DNA of 64,000 nt from NCBI GenBank assembly GCA_011523825.1, contig WTFX01000027.1, positions 186,001 through 250,000 of the forward strand. Direction: 5' to 3'. Below the pieces are notes generated by a model. The model ran no database searches and was not told where the DNA came from. It was given only the letters and a program-made list of their open reading frames with translations. This DNA is from Microthrixaceae bacterium (GTDB taxonomy: Bacteria; Actinomycetota; Acidimicrobiia; Acidimicrobiales; Poriferisodalaceae). Shown here in pieces: positions 53,640 through 62,293 of the stretch. Numbering within the stretch: position 1 is the stretch's first letter; each line of letters begins with the position of its first letter. A program made the position numbers and the translations under genes.

Positions 53640-54485
53640 TCAGTAGCGATTGCCCGGGAACGAAGGGTCGGTCTTGGCCAAGAACGCCTCTGCACCATGG
53701 GCCATGTTCTGGGGAATGAGCACGGCCTGGTGCCCCATCTCGACGTCAAGCTGATCGGCGAGGTCAAGCTGCATCGCACCGTCGATGGCGGACCGGATCC
53801 GCGCCATAGCTGCTGGTGAGCTGCGCCGGAGCACATCGACCACCTGGGCCACGGCGTCATCGAGCTCAGCGTCGTCAACCGTCTTCCACACCAAGCCCCA
53901 TTCGGCAGCCTGATCGGCGGTCACGCGCTCGCCGAGCAGCGACATGCCCAGCGCCCGGGCGCGGCCGACGCGCATAGGGAGCTGCCACGTGGTGCCCAAG
54001 TCTGGGACGATGCCCAGGCGAGGCCCGAATGTCGCGACGAAGAAGGCCGAGCGGGCAGCAATGGCGACATCGCATGACAGCGCCAGACCGATGCCACCGC
54101 CTGCGGTGACGCCGTTGATGCGGGCGACCGTCGGCACGGGGCACTCGGCTACTGCCCGAATTGCTGGATGGAATGCGTTGTCCATCGAGTCGGTGGTGGC
54201 CTCGCCGGCCGCTTCGGCGTCGAACCCTTCGGCGTCTCCGGCAGCGGCGTTGCGCAGATCGGCGCCCGAGCAGAATCCACGTCCGGCGCCCGTCAGCACG
54301 ACGGCTCGAACGTTCTCATCGGCCGCCACCATGCCGAAGGCCTCAGAGATGTCGTTCATGAACTCGTCGTTCATCGAGTTCAGCGTCTCGGGTCGGTTGA
54401 GCGTGACGGTTGCCACGTCGCCGTCGGCGGCCCGCTCGACGCTGTAGCTCACCGTGCCATTGGATGGCTGCGCAGTCGTGCCCAT
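53640..54485 (-). CDS. Enoyl-CoA hydratase/isomerase family protein
   Basis: A 281-residue crotonase-fold enzyme. VATVTLNRPETLNSMND opens the fold; VVLTGAGRGFCSGADL and NGVTAGGGIGLALSCDVAIAA form the oxyanion hole, and FGPRLGIVPDLGTTWQLP follows. The second catalytic position has Asp in VPDLG, seen in isomerase-like and hydratase members. A strong AAGGGGGAT site precedes the ATG at 54485. Upstream is infA (44-base gap), and downstream the FadE gene. Confidence 0.9.
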   Translation of the reverse strand: MGTTAQPSNGTVSYSVERAADGDVATVTLNRPETLNSMNDEFMNDISEAFGMVAADENVRAVVLTGAGRGFCSGADLRNAAAGDAEGFDAEAAGEATTDSMDNAFHPAIRAVAECPVPTVARINGVTAGGGIGLALSCDVAIAARSAFFVATFGPRLGIVPDLGTTWQLPMRVGRARALGMSLLGERVTADQAAEWGLVWKTVDDAELDDAVAQVVDVLRRSSPAAMARIRSAIDGAMQLDLADQLDVEMGHQAVLIPQNMAHGAEAFLAKTDPSFPGNRY

Positions 54486-54529
54486 GTTGATCCCCCTTGC
54501 CAGAACGGCCGGACAGCGGCCGCTGCGGG

Positions 54530-54754
54530 CTACTTGTAGCGGTAGGTGATGCGCCCGCGGCTGAGGTCGTATGCCGAGACTTCCACCTGCACCCGGTCAC
54601 CGGGAAGGATCCGGATGTGGTGCTTACGCATCTTGCCGCTCAGGTGCCCGAGCACTTCGTGACCGTTGTCGAGCTCGATGCGGAAGTGTCCGCCCTTGAG
54701 CGCTTCGACGGTCTTTCCTTCGAGCAAGATGGCGTCGTCTTTGACTTTCGGCAC
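54530..54754 (-). CDS. infA: Translation initiation factor IF-1
   Basis: A 74-residue S1-type OB-fold protein that binds the ribosomal A site during initiation. The sequence follows IF-1 end to end: [43 protein letters not shown] and [13 protein letters not shown]. The GTG at 54754 gives the family N-terminus (MPKVKDD). It is not in a ribosomal-protein cluster but sits between a flavin reductase and enoyl-CoA hydratase gene, so it may be a second copy. Confidence 0.93.
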   Translation of the reverse strand: MPKVKDDAILLEGKTVEALKGGHFRIELDNGHEVLGHLSGKMRKHHIRILPGDRVQVEVSAYDLSRGRITYRYK

Positions 54755-54890
54755 GTGGTATCCCTGATCGGCGGGCAGGAGTGGGACCCCACCCCGGTGG
54801 AATCCGCAAGGCATTCCATGGTAGCCGAGCGACATTCGAACCGTCAGCGAGACATCCGTTTGTACCCGTCGGAAGTCGGTTCAAGCGGAT

Positions 54891-55418
54891 TCAGTGGCGT
54901 TTGACACCGCCGTACTTCATGCGGGTGTCCGACATGGAGGCGAGCCGAACGTCGTCGTTGTTGATGCCCGCCGCCACGAGTTCGCCCATGAACAGCGTGT
55001 GGGTGCCCAGGTTCACGCTGTGGCGCACCTCGCAGTCCATCCATGCAGCCGAATCGACGAACACGGGCGCGCCGGTCGCTGCTTCATATACCGACCAGCC
55101 GTTGAGGGCGCCGGTGCCGGTGCCATCGGCGACGGCTTCGTAGGCCGCTGGCTTGGAGAACTTGACGAACGGACGGGTGTTCTCGGCGTCCCACAGGTTC
55201 ACGGTGAACGAGCCCCCGTCAGTGATCAGCCGGTGGGTGACGGCGGTATTCTCGACGCCGATGCCGATGATCACCGGCTCCATCGAGAGCTGCGTGATCC
55301 AGCTGGTCGTCATGGCATTGCGCTCGTCGCCGGCTCTCGACCCCACCAGCGCAAGCGCATTGGGGATCTTCCACGTCACCCGGTTCACCAACTCGTCGGG
55401 CAGACTCGTGTCGCTCAT
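54891..55418 (-). CDS. Flavin reductase family protein
   Basis: A 175-residue FMN-binding split-barrel protein that could supply reduced flavin to a monooxygenase or act as an FMN reductase. The core ALVGSRAGDERNAMTTSWITQLSMEPVIIGIGVE and RLITDGGSFTVNLWDAE match the family. A divergent gene for an amidohydrolase lies 248 bases away, and the Baeyer-Villiger enzyme about 5 kb downstream; no direct partner is proven. The ATG at 55418 is used. Confidence 0.86.
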   Translation of the reverse strand: MSDTSLPDELVNRVTWKIPNALALVGSRAGDERNAMTTSWITQLSMEPVIIGIGVENTAVTHRLITDGGSFTVNLWDAENTRPFVKFSKPAAYEAVADGTGTGALNGWSVYEAATGAPVFVDSAAWMDCEVRHSVNLGTHTLFMGELVAAGINNDDVRLASMSDTRMKYGGVKRH

Positions 55419-55431
55419 GGCTGCACCCTAG

Positions 55432-55455
55432 AGGCGAAGCCGTGGCCCGAGCGGC
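55432..55455. repeat. 24-base intergenic motif, copy 2
   Basis: The second copy of the motif at 43202-43225 (one mismatch in 24), here 14 bases upstream of the flavin reductase start in the 248-base divergent spacer 55419-55666. The rest of that spacer has an inverted pair ACTGGTGC/GCACCAGT and a small CTGCC/GGCAG hairpin, with no coding potential I trust. Confidence 0.6.
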
Positions 55456-55666
55456 CCGTGAGCGCAGCGAACAAGAGCGGGAAACAACTGGTGCGACAGC
55501 GAGAAGATCGCCTGCCCGCGCTGCCTGCTAGGCAGACGGGAATCCCTGCCGGCACCAGTGCGCTCAGGGACCGACGCAGGGGGCGCGGCTAGCGTGTTCT
55601 TCGCAGCCTCGGGCAGACCAGCCCGAGAGCGCGCAGCGCGTACGCAGCAGGCATGGGGTGAGCGGC

Positions 55667-57340
55667 ATGGCATATGACCTGAAGATCACGGGCGGGACGA
55701 TCATCGACGGGACGGGTTCGCCCCGCTACGTCGGCGATGTGGGCATCTCCGACGGCAAAGTGGTGGCGCTCGGCGCTGCGCCGGCCGATGCCGCCCAGAC
55801 CATCGACGCCACGGGCCGCATCGTGTGCCCCGGCTTCGTGGATATCCACACCCACTACGACGCCCAGATCATGTGGGACCGGCTGGTGAGCTGCTCGCCA
55901 TGGCACGGTGTGACCACCATCGTGATGGGCAACTGCGGCTTCTCGGTGGCGCCCACCCGGCCCGAGCACCGTGACCTCATCATGCGCACGCTGGAGAACG
56001 TCGAGGGCATGAGCGTCGATGCGCTGCGGGCCGGCCTCGGGGACTGGGGATTCGAGACCTTCCCCGAGTATCTCGATGCGCTCGAGTCGAACGGTTCTGC
56101 GGTCAACATGGCAGCGCTCATCGGCCACACCGCCGCACGCATGTACGTCATGGGCGAAGAGGCCACCGAACGCGAGGGCACTCCCGAAGAGATCGCCGCC
56201 CAGCGAGACCTGGTGGCAGAGGCACTGCGGGCCGGCGCGCTCGGATTCGCCACCTCCAAGGCGGCCACCCATGTCGGCTACGAAGGGCGTCCGGTCCCCA
56301 GCCGTGCTGCCACCACCGACGAGATCGTCGAGATCGCCCAGGCGCTGGGCGACGCGGGCGGCGTGATGCAGGCCACTGTCGGACGGGGCCTCAGCCACGA
56401 CGAGTTCGCTCGCATCGCCGAGACCACGGGAGCCCACGTGAGCTGGACCGCGCTGCTGGGCTCGGCCCGCGGCCCGGGCAGTCACCGTGCCGAGCTGGAG
56501 CGGGCCCGCGAGATCGCCGACCGGGGCCTGCCGGTGTTCCCCCAGGTGGCCGTGCAGCCGATCCAGTTCGAGATGAGCTGGAAGGCGCCGTTCATCTACG
56601 AGGCGCTGCGCTGCTTCACCCCGGTGTCCCAGAGCGATCTCGAAGGCCGCAAGCAGTACTACGCCGACCCGGACTGGCGTGCTGAGTTCAAGGAGAAGGC
56701 CGGCACCGGCGGCAAGATCGGCGATCGCTGGGCACGCACCGAAGTCAGCTGGCTGCCCATCCGCCCCGAGCTCGAAGGCCGCAACGTCCAGGAGCTGGCC
56801 GACGAGGTCGGCCAGGACCCGGTGGACTGGGTGCTCGACGTGGCGCTCGAAGCCGACTTGGACATGCGCATCGTCCAGGACGTGATCAACCACGATCCCG
56901 ACGACATCGACGAGCTGCTGCACGACCCGACGACAGTGATCGGGCTGTCCGATGCCGGGGCACACGCCAGCCAGCTCTGCGACGCCAAGTACTCCACGGA
57001 GTTCCTGCAGACATTCGTGCGCGGTCGGCAGAGCTTCGACCTCGAGACCGCCATTCACATGCTGACCCAGCGGCCGGCCGAGGTGTTCGGCATCGCCGAC
57101 CGGGGAACGCTGGCCGACGGCAAGCCTGCCGACGTGGTGGTGTTCGACGCCGACGAGATCGGCCACCTGGGCAAGCGCCGGGTGTACGACCTGCCCGCCG
57201 GGGCCGACCGGCTCATCTCCGATGCGAAGGGCATCGACGCGGTGGTCGTGAACGGCACCGTGATCCGCCGGGACGGCGCCGATGCAGTCGATCCGCACGG
57301 CCCGCTCCCCGGCAAGCTGCTGCGCAACGGCAAGGGCTGA
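55667..57340 (+). CDS. N-acyl-D-amino-acid deacylase family amidohydrolase
   Basis: A 557-residue amidohydrolase-fold enzyme of the D-aminoacylase group. The start [25 protein letters not shown], metal motif [34 protein letters not shown], and [16 protein letters not shown] with the catalytic Asp are all visible. In actinobacteria such genes are widespread and substrates are rarely known. The ATG at 55667 is preferred over a GTG at 55658. It is followed by threonine aldolase after 81 bases. Confidence 0.87.
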   Translation: MAYDLKITGGTIIDGTGSPRYVGDVGISDGKVVALGAAPADAAQTIDATGRIVCPGFVDIHTHYDAQIMWDRLVSCSPWHGVTTIVMGNCGFSVAPTRPEHRDLIMRTLENVEGMSVDALRAGLGDWGFETFPEYLDALESNGSAVNMAALIGHTAARMYVMGEEATEREGTPEEIAAQRDLVAEALRAGALGFATSKAATHVGYEGRPVPSRAATTDEIVEIAQALGDAGGVMQATVGRGLSHDEFARIAETTGAHVSWTALLGSARGPGSHRAELERAREIADRGLPVFPQVAVQPIQFEMSWKAPFIYEALRCFTPVSQSDLEGRKQYYADPDWRAEFKEKAGTGGKIGDRWARTEVSWLPIRPELEGRNVQELADEVGQDPVDWVLDVALEADLDMRIVQDVINHDPDDIDELLHDPTTVIGLSDAGAHASQLCDAKYSTEFLQTFVRGRQSFDLETAIHMLTQRPAEVFGIADRGTLADGKPADVVVFDADEIGHLGKRRVYDLPAGADRLISDAKGIDAVVVNGTVIRRDGADAVDPHGPLPGKLLRNGKG

Positions 57341-57421
57341 TCGCCGACTGCTGCTGCCGGCACACGCGCGGGACTCGTCGCCGGTGTGGTGACGGGCAGA
57401 ACGCGTGGCAGGCTTGCTCCC

Positions 57422-58426
57422 GTGATCGACCTGCGCTCCGACACTGTTTCCCGCCCGACGCCCGGCATGCGAGCGGCAATGGCCGCTGCCGAGGTGGGCG
57501 ACGACGTGTGGGGTGACGACCCCACCGTCAACGAGTTGGAGCGCTACACCGCGGAGCTGCTGGGCAAGTCAGCAGCGCTGTACGTGCCCAGCGGCACCCA
57601 GTCCAACCTGTGCGGTCTGCTGGCGCACTGCGAGCGGGGCGACGAGTACATCGTCGGCCATCACGCCCACACCTATATGTACGAAGGCGGCGGTGCGGCG
57701 GTGCTGGGCAGCATCCAGCCCCAGCCGGTGCCCACCGACGAGACGGGAATGCTGGACCTCGATGCCGCTGAAGCGGCGGTGAAGCCCGATAACAGCCACT
57801 TTGCCCGCACGAAGCTGCTGTGCCTCGAGAACACGATTGACGGCAAGGTGCTGACGACCGAGCAACATCAGGCGGCGCGTGACTTTGCAGACCACCACGG
57901 CCTCGGACTGCATCTCGACGGCGCCCGGCTGTGGAATGCGGCGGTGGCGCTGGGCCTGTCCCCCGCCGAGGTCGCCGCGCCGTTCGACACTGTTTCGGTG
58001 TGCCTGTCCAAGGGCCTCGGCGCCCCGGTGGGTTCAGTGCTGTGCGGCACTGAGGAACTGGTAGCTGCGGCCCGGCGCTGGCGCAAGGTGCTCGGCGGCG
58101 GGATGCGTCAGGCCGGCATCATCGCCGCGGGCGGGCTGTATGCCCTGCAGCACCACCTCGACCGGCTGGCCGACGACCATGCCAACGCCGCCCGACTGGC
58201 AGCCGGTCTCGATGCCGTCGAGGGCATCACGGTCACCGGATGCGACACCAACATGGTGTTCTCACAGCTCGACCAGAATGACCCGACGCTCGGCAAGCGC
58301 GTGGAGGGCCGCGGCGTGCTGGCCGACTGGCGTTTCGGCCGCTCGCGCATGGTGCTGCATCTCGACGTCTCCGAAGCCGATGTCGACAAGGCGATCGAGG
58401 CGATTGCCGCCGAACTCGCGGTATAG
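57422..58426 (+). CDS. ltaE: Low-specificity L-threonine aldolase family
   Basis: A 334-residue PLP enzyme that splits threonine or allo-threonine into glycine and acetaldehyde. The start [19 protein letters not shown] and [15 protein letters not shown] are diagnostic, as are [12 protein letters not shown] and [16 protein letters not shown]. The PLP lysine is in [20 protein letters not shown]. The GTG at 57422 matches the family N-terminus closely. It converges with the monooxygenase gene after 14 bases. Confidence 0.92.
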   Translation: MIDLRSDTVSRPTPGMRAAMAAAEVGDDVWGDDPTVNELERYTAELLGKSAALYVPSGTQSNLCGLLAHCERGDEYIVGHHAHTYMYEGGGAAVLGSIQPQPVPTDETGMLDLDAAEAAVKPDNSHFARTKLLCLENTIDGKVLTTEQHQAARDFADHHGLGLHLDGARLWNAAVALGLSPAEVAAPFDTVSVCLSKGLGAPVGSVLCGTEELVAAARRWRKVLGGGMRQAGIIAAGGLYALQHHLDRLADDHANAARLAAGLDAVEGITVTGCDTNMVFSQLDQNDPTLGKRVEGRGVLADWRFGRSRMVLHLDVSEADVDKAIEAIAAELAV

Positions 58427-58440
58427 GCCTCTGCGAGGTC

Positions 58441-60588
58441 TCAGTCGGCGACGAGTTCGCGGTCGGTAGCTCGGGGCTCGCAGACGTAGTCGTCGAGATC
58501 GGCTTCGGAGGTCATGTCGAAGTAGTCGACGTTGCGCCACGGCGAGTTGACGACGATCCGGCCCGCTTCATTGCGGTAGTAGCTGGTCATGCCGGGGTGG
58601 GTCCACACCATGTGCTCGTGCGCCTCGTCCACCCGGCCCCGGTACGCGTCGTGCACCTCCCGGCGCACCTCGACCGAGCCGAGGCCTTCGGCGCACATCT
58701 TGGCGATCATGTCCATCACGTAGCGCACCTGCATCTCCACCACGAAGATCAGGCTGCCGCCGTGTCCGGGCTGCAGGTTGGGTCCGTACAGCGTGAAGAA
58801 GTTGGGAAAGTCCGGGGTGACCGTGCCCAAGTAGGCGCTGGCGTCGTCATCGCCCCACGACTCGCGCAGGCTGCGGCCCGAGCGGCCAGTTGCCTCGTAG
58901 GTGGTGATAAAACGCAGCACGTCGAAGCCGGTGGCCAGCACCAGCACGTCGGCTTCCCGTTCGGTGCCGTCCGCAGTGCGGATCGTCTGGCCGGAGATCT
59001 CGGCGATCGGCTTGTCGACCAGCTCCACGCTGGGGTTGCGCAGCATCCGGTACCAGCCGTTGTCCATCAGCATGCGCTTGCCGAATGGCGGGTAGGTGGG
59101 CAGCACCCGGTCCAGCAGCTCGTCAGCCCGGTCGCCCAGTTCGTCGATCACGTACCGGGTGAAGTACGCACGGTGGGCATCGTTCTGCGCGTTGAGGGAA
59201 CGCTCAGGGTGCTCCCAGCCGGGGTCCTTCTGCAGGGCCGTGTGGATGCGGTCGTTGAACGTCCAGCCCAAGCGCACCCGGTACCAGGCCCGGTACAGCG
59301 GCACCGCCTCGAACAGGGTTCGCATGGCGTCGGGCACCGGCTTGCGGAACTGCTCGAACGGCGCTGCCCAATGGTTGGAGCGCTGGTAGATCGTGAGCGA
59401 CTCCACATCGTTCTGGATCTCGGGGGCTGTCTGCATGCAGCTTGCCCCGTTTCCCACGATCGCCACCCGCTTGCCACTGACATCGGCATCGGCGGGCCAG
59501 CGCGACGTGTGCCAGGTCTCGCCGCTCCAGGTCTCAAGACCGTCGATGTTGGGGCGGATCGGCGGGTTGAAGATGCCCGCAGCGCTGATGACGACGTTGG
59601 CCTCGATGATCTCGGCGGGCCCGTCTGCACCCTTCCCATGACCGTTCGCGCCGGGAGCGGTCGCCGCTCCGTCGTCCCGCCGCCGCAGTCCGGTCTCGTC
59701 GGGCGTGGCGCTCAGCCCCAGCCGTCCGGTCTCCCAGCGACCTTCATTGTCAGCCACATGGCGTACCTCGGCCTGCCACACCTGACGCTCGGCGTCGTAG
59801 CTGATGCGCTCCACCGACGTGTTGAAGCGGATGCCGTCGCGCACATCGAAATCGTCCGCCACCTTCTCGAGGTAGCCGTGCAGCTCGTCGCGCAGGCAGA
59901 AGTACATCTTCCAGTCGTGCGGCGCGAACGAGTACGAGTAGAGGTGGTTCGGCGTGTCGACGCCGGCACCCGGGTAGCGGTTCTCCCACCACACGCCGCC
60001 CACCGTGCCGTTGCGCTCGACCATCTCGAAGGGCACGCCGGCCTGCTTCAGGTTGATGGCGGCGCACAGCCCCGAAGCGCCGGCGCCGATCACCAGCACC
60101 TTGAAGCCGGCGGGGACATCGATGGGGTCGTGATCCAGGAACTTGGCAAGGCCGAGCTGGGCGGCGGTGAAGGCGCCGTACTCGTCGGGCACATGCTCGC
60201 CCATCGCGGTGCTGAGCATGCGCACGATCAGTGCGTCATCGGGCTCGGGAATCGCCATCGGGCGTCCGTCGCGCCATGCCGCAATGGCTTCGAGGGCTGC
60301 GTCGCGCACCTCCTGCTGATGGGAGCTTGCGAGACCGCCGGTGTCGTTGTCGCCCAAACCAGGCTGGCGCTGGGGGCGGTACGGCTCGTCCAGCCAGTGC
60401 AGCTCGCCGGTCATCTGGACGAGCACCATCAGCAGCGTCGGGATGTTGGCGACGGCAACTGCGGCAGCGAGCGTCTCATCGTCCACGTCGGGCCGGCCGG
60501 CGGCCGTCGGCGCACCGTGGGAAGACGCACCTGCGCCGTTCGATGCGCTTGCCCCGTTGGATCCACTCGTCTGCGACAGCTGCGACAT
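58441..60588 (-). CDS. Baeyer-Villiger monooxygenase, 4-hydroxyacetophenone-monooxygenase-like
   Basis: A 715-residue flavoprotein that should insert oxygen next to a ketone using NADPH and O2. About 160 residues precede the FAD Rossmann site VIGAGASGL (near 167-174); this extension (ANIPTLLMVLVQMTGELHWL) resembles that of 4-hydroxyacetophenone monooxygenase. The fingerprint is present as WSGETWHTSRWP, with Trp for the usual Phe. The NADP site is RVAIVGNGASCMQ. N-terminal Ser/Gly/Ala repeats (SNGASASNGAGASSHG) and an extra loop near residue 310 are additions. The ATG at 60588 is used. Confidence 0.9.
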   Translation of the reverse strand: MSQLSQTSGSNGASASNGAGASSHGAPTAAGRPDVDDETLAAAVAVANIPTLLMVLVQMTGELHWLDEPYRPQRQPGLGDNDTGGLASSHQQEVRDAALEAIAAWRDGRPMAIPEPDDALIVRMLSTAMGEHVPDEYGAFTAAQLGLAKFLDHDPIDVPAGFKVLVIGAGASGLCAAINLKQAGVPFEMVERNGTVGGVWWENRYPGAGVDTPNHLYSYSFAPHDWKMYFCLRDELHGYLEKVADDFDVRDGIRFNTSVERISYDAERQVWQAEVRHVADNEGRWETGRLGLSATPDETGLRRRDDGAATAPGANGHGKGADGPAEIIEANVVISAAGIFNPPIRPNIDGLETWSGETWHTSRWPADADVSGKRVAIVGNGASCMQTAPEIQNDVESLTIYQRSNHWAAPFEQFRKPVPDAMRTLFEAVPLYRAWYRVRLGWTFNDRIHTALQKDPGWEHPERSLNAQNDAHRAYFTRYVIDELGDRADELLDRVLPTYPPFGKRMLMDNGWYRMLRNPSVELVDKPIAEISGQTIRTADGTEREADVLVLATGFDVLRFITTYEATGRSGRSLRESWGDDDASAYLGTVTPDFPNFFTLYGPNLQPGHGGSLIFVVEMQVRYVMDMIAKMCAEGLGSVEVRREVHDAYRGRVDEAHEHMVWTHPGMTSYYRNEAGRIVVNSPWRNVDYFDMTSEADLDDYVCEPRATDRELVAD

Positions 60589-60686
60589 CGCTCCCCCTCT
60601 GCCAAACGGCCAGCGTAGGGCGTTGCGGCCGGTCGGACCCGGTGTGAGGCGGCGGACGATGCGCGCTGTGCGCCGAGCTGGCGACG

Positions 60687-61190
60687 TCAGGCCTGCGGCG
60701 TCAGTTCGCCGCGCAGATGATGCAGCAGCTCGCCGTGCCCCACGGCGGCCATCCAGAGCTCGGAGACCAGCGTGGGACCCTCGCCGGAACCCAGCCCAAC
60801 GATGCTCAGCTCCCGTCGCACCGAGGTGACCTCCTTGGCGGTGGGGCTCAACGCCACGTGCTCGCTTTTCAGCTCGATCGCCAGGCCGTCGGCGGTGGTG
60901 CGCACCGTCCCGAGGCAGATCTCGGTGACGCCCGACGGCTGTGCCAGCGAGAGCTCGATCTGGTCGTCACCCACCGCCCGCAGGTAGCCCGCCTCCGAGT
61001 GCAGCGGCTCGCCGGTGACGGCGTTGCGAGTGCGCTGGATCATCGACACGAACGGCTTGCCCACGTGGCCGAACGTCAGCTCCTCGGTATAGGAGAAGTC
61101 GTCGATGGTCGGGTACTGGCCCGTGCCACCGCCCTGCCAGGTTCCCAGCAGCGGGGCGAGGGGCACACAGTGAGGGTGCAGCTCAGCCAT
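60687..61190 (-). CDS. Nitrobindin/FABP-like heme-binding protein
   Basis: A 167-residue beta-barrel protein of the nitrobindin family (heme-binding, proposed peroxynitrite isomerase). LLGTWQGGGTGQYPTIDDFSYTEELTFGHVGKPF is the diagnostic N-terminus, SEAGYLRAVGDDQIELSLAQPSGVTEI the middle strands, and LHHLRGEL the C-terminal helix with histidines where the heme ligand lies. The ATG at 61190 is used. It stands 98 bases upstream of the monooxygenase gene on the same strand. Confidence 0.87.
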   Translation of the reverse strand: MAELHPHCVPLAPLLGTWQGGGTGQYPTIDDFSYTEELTFGHVGKPFVSMIQRTRNAVTGEPLHSEAGYLRAVGDDQIELSLAQPSGVTEICLGTVRTTADGLAIELKSEHVALSPTAKEVTSVRRELSIVGLGSGEGPTLVSELWMAAVGHGELLHHLRGELTPQA

Positions 61191-61254
61191 TGCCGCAACC
61201 TAGCGGGAGGTGCTTGGCGGCCGAGCCGGGACGCAGCCTCTAGGGTCTGCCGCC

Positions 61255-61605
61255 ATGAGCGCAGCCTTAGAGGTCGGATTCGGTGTCAGCGAGACGCACC
61301 GGGTCACCGACGAGATGTCACCTCCGCACCTGCCCAACAAGGTGCTGTCGACCCCCGACATGGTCCGACTCATCGAGGGCACGTGCCTGTTCGGCGTCCA
61401 GCCGCACCTCGAGGAGGGCCAGACGACCGTGGGCATCCACATCTGCGTGAGTCACCAGGCCGCAGTGTCCTCGGGCGAGGATGTCGTAGTGGCGGGCGAG
61501 ATCAGCGAGATCGACCGCCGCCGCCTGGTGTTCGACATCAAGGTCACCCACGGCGACACGCTGATCTCCGAAGGCACCCACCAGCGATTCATCGTCGGCG
61601 CGTAA
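61255..61605 (+). CDS. Hot-dog-fold thioesterase, fluoroacetyl-CoA-thioesterase-like
   Basis: A 116-residue hot-dog-fold protein resembling the FlK group. VLSTPDMVRLIEGTCLFGVQPHLEEGQTTVGIHICVSHQAAVSSGEDV carries the helix and the conserved Thr/Glu/His-type positions, and EGTHQRFIV the last strand. The real substrate is probably an ordinary acyl-CoA. It is divergent from the nitrobindin gene and converges with the selenoprotein gene 70 bases away. Confidence 0.84.
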   Translation: MSAALEVGFGVSETHRVTDEMSPPHLPNKVLSTPDMVRLIEGTCLFGVQPHLEEGQTTVGIHICVSHQAAVSSGEDVVVAGEISEIDRRRLVFDIKVTHGDTLISEGTHQRFIVGA

Positions 61606-61675
61606 GCGCCGAGCAATGGACACGTGGCGGTTAGCCGCCCAGCACGAGGCGCGGGACGGCTGGAAGCTGGGGTGA

Positions 61676-62164
61676 TCAGCCTTGGCGCGCCCGCATTTGC
61701 TGCACGAATCGGATGATCCGCATCGTGTCGAGCGCGGTGAACCGACCGATGGGCCCAGTCGAGTAGCACGCTTGGGCGACCTTGCCGCCCGGGGACAGGA
61801 TGAAGCCGGTGGCGTGCAGGATGCCCCGCGCCTCTTCGGTGTAGGCGCCCGTGAGCGACGACACCTCGGCCATGTCGGCGCTGTGCAGCATCTTCACCGT
61901 GCGCAGCTGCAAGCCGTCTGACAGCCGCTGCGTGGTGTCCTTGTCGTCCACTGAGAGCGCCACGACGCTGGCGCCGAGCGTCTTGAGCAGCGAGCCGGCG
62001 CCGTCGAAGTCAACCAACTGTTGACGGCAGTACGGTCACCAGTGGCCCCGGTACACCAGCACCACGCCCCAGCCGTCACCGAAGACGTCGGGGATCGTGA
62101 CCTGCTCATCTTCCAGGTCGCTCAGGCTGAGCTCGGGGAACATGTCTCCGCTGTCGAGCTTCAT
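61676..62164 (-). CDS. Predicted selenoprotein: peroxiredoxin-like protein with UxxC active site
   Basis: Read through one in-frame TGA (62036-62038), this is a 162-residue thioredoxin-fold AhpC/TSA-like protein. Codon 43 is TGA in LVYRGHW-U-PYCRQQ; family members have Cys there (CPYC), so selenocysteine is the natural reading. Before it lies MKLDSGDMFPELSLSDLED, and after it an uninterrupted fold with VVALSVDDKD, HATGFILSPGGKV and a helix at the end. The ATG at 62164 has a good AAGGTGAGG site. The sequence beyond TGA keeps family character and ends normally, against a pseudogene. Sec biosynthesis genes are not in this window, so the host's ability is unproven. Divergent from the sterol-reductase-like pair. 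Confidence 0.8.
62000..62035 (-). promoter_or_regulatory. Candidate bacterial SECIS hairpin
   Basis: Directly after the TGA, on the minus strand, GTCAAC (62025-62020) and GTTGAC (62014-62009) form a perfect 6-base stem around the loop AGTTG. The stem starts 10 bases past the TGA, and the loop has a G and two U, within the range described for bacterial SECIS elements. GCCGTC and GACGGC (62028-62023 with 62005-62000) offer an alternative outer pairing. Confidence 0.6.
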
Positions 62165-62293
62165 CGGTTGCCTCACCTTTCTGCCGGTGCCGCCGGACAC
62201 TACCGCCGGATACCCCGTCGAGTCCCTCAGCTGCCCGCCGCTGAAGGCAATACTGGCGGTCGGCGCATGCATACGTGAGAAGGGGTGCACCTC

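Noticed and set aside
55419..55666. Possible structured RNA or tRNA-Sec in the spacer (inverted pair ACTGGTGC/GCACCAGT, CTGCC/GGCAG stem).
   Set aside because: No T-loop GGTTC, anticodon arm with TCA, or long variable arm could be fitted on either strand; the pairing is weak.
62036..62038. The TGA taken as a true stop, making 62036-62164 and 61676-62017 two pseudogene fragments.
   Set aside because: Both sides retain the family fold without other lesions, and the TGA falls precisely on the catalytic Cys codon with a hairpin after it; random decay would rarely do this.
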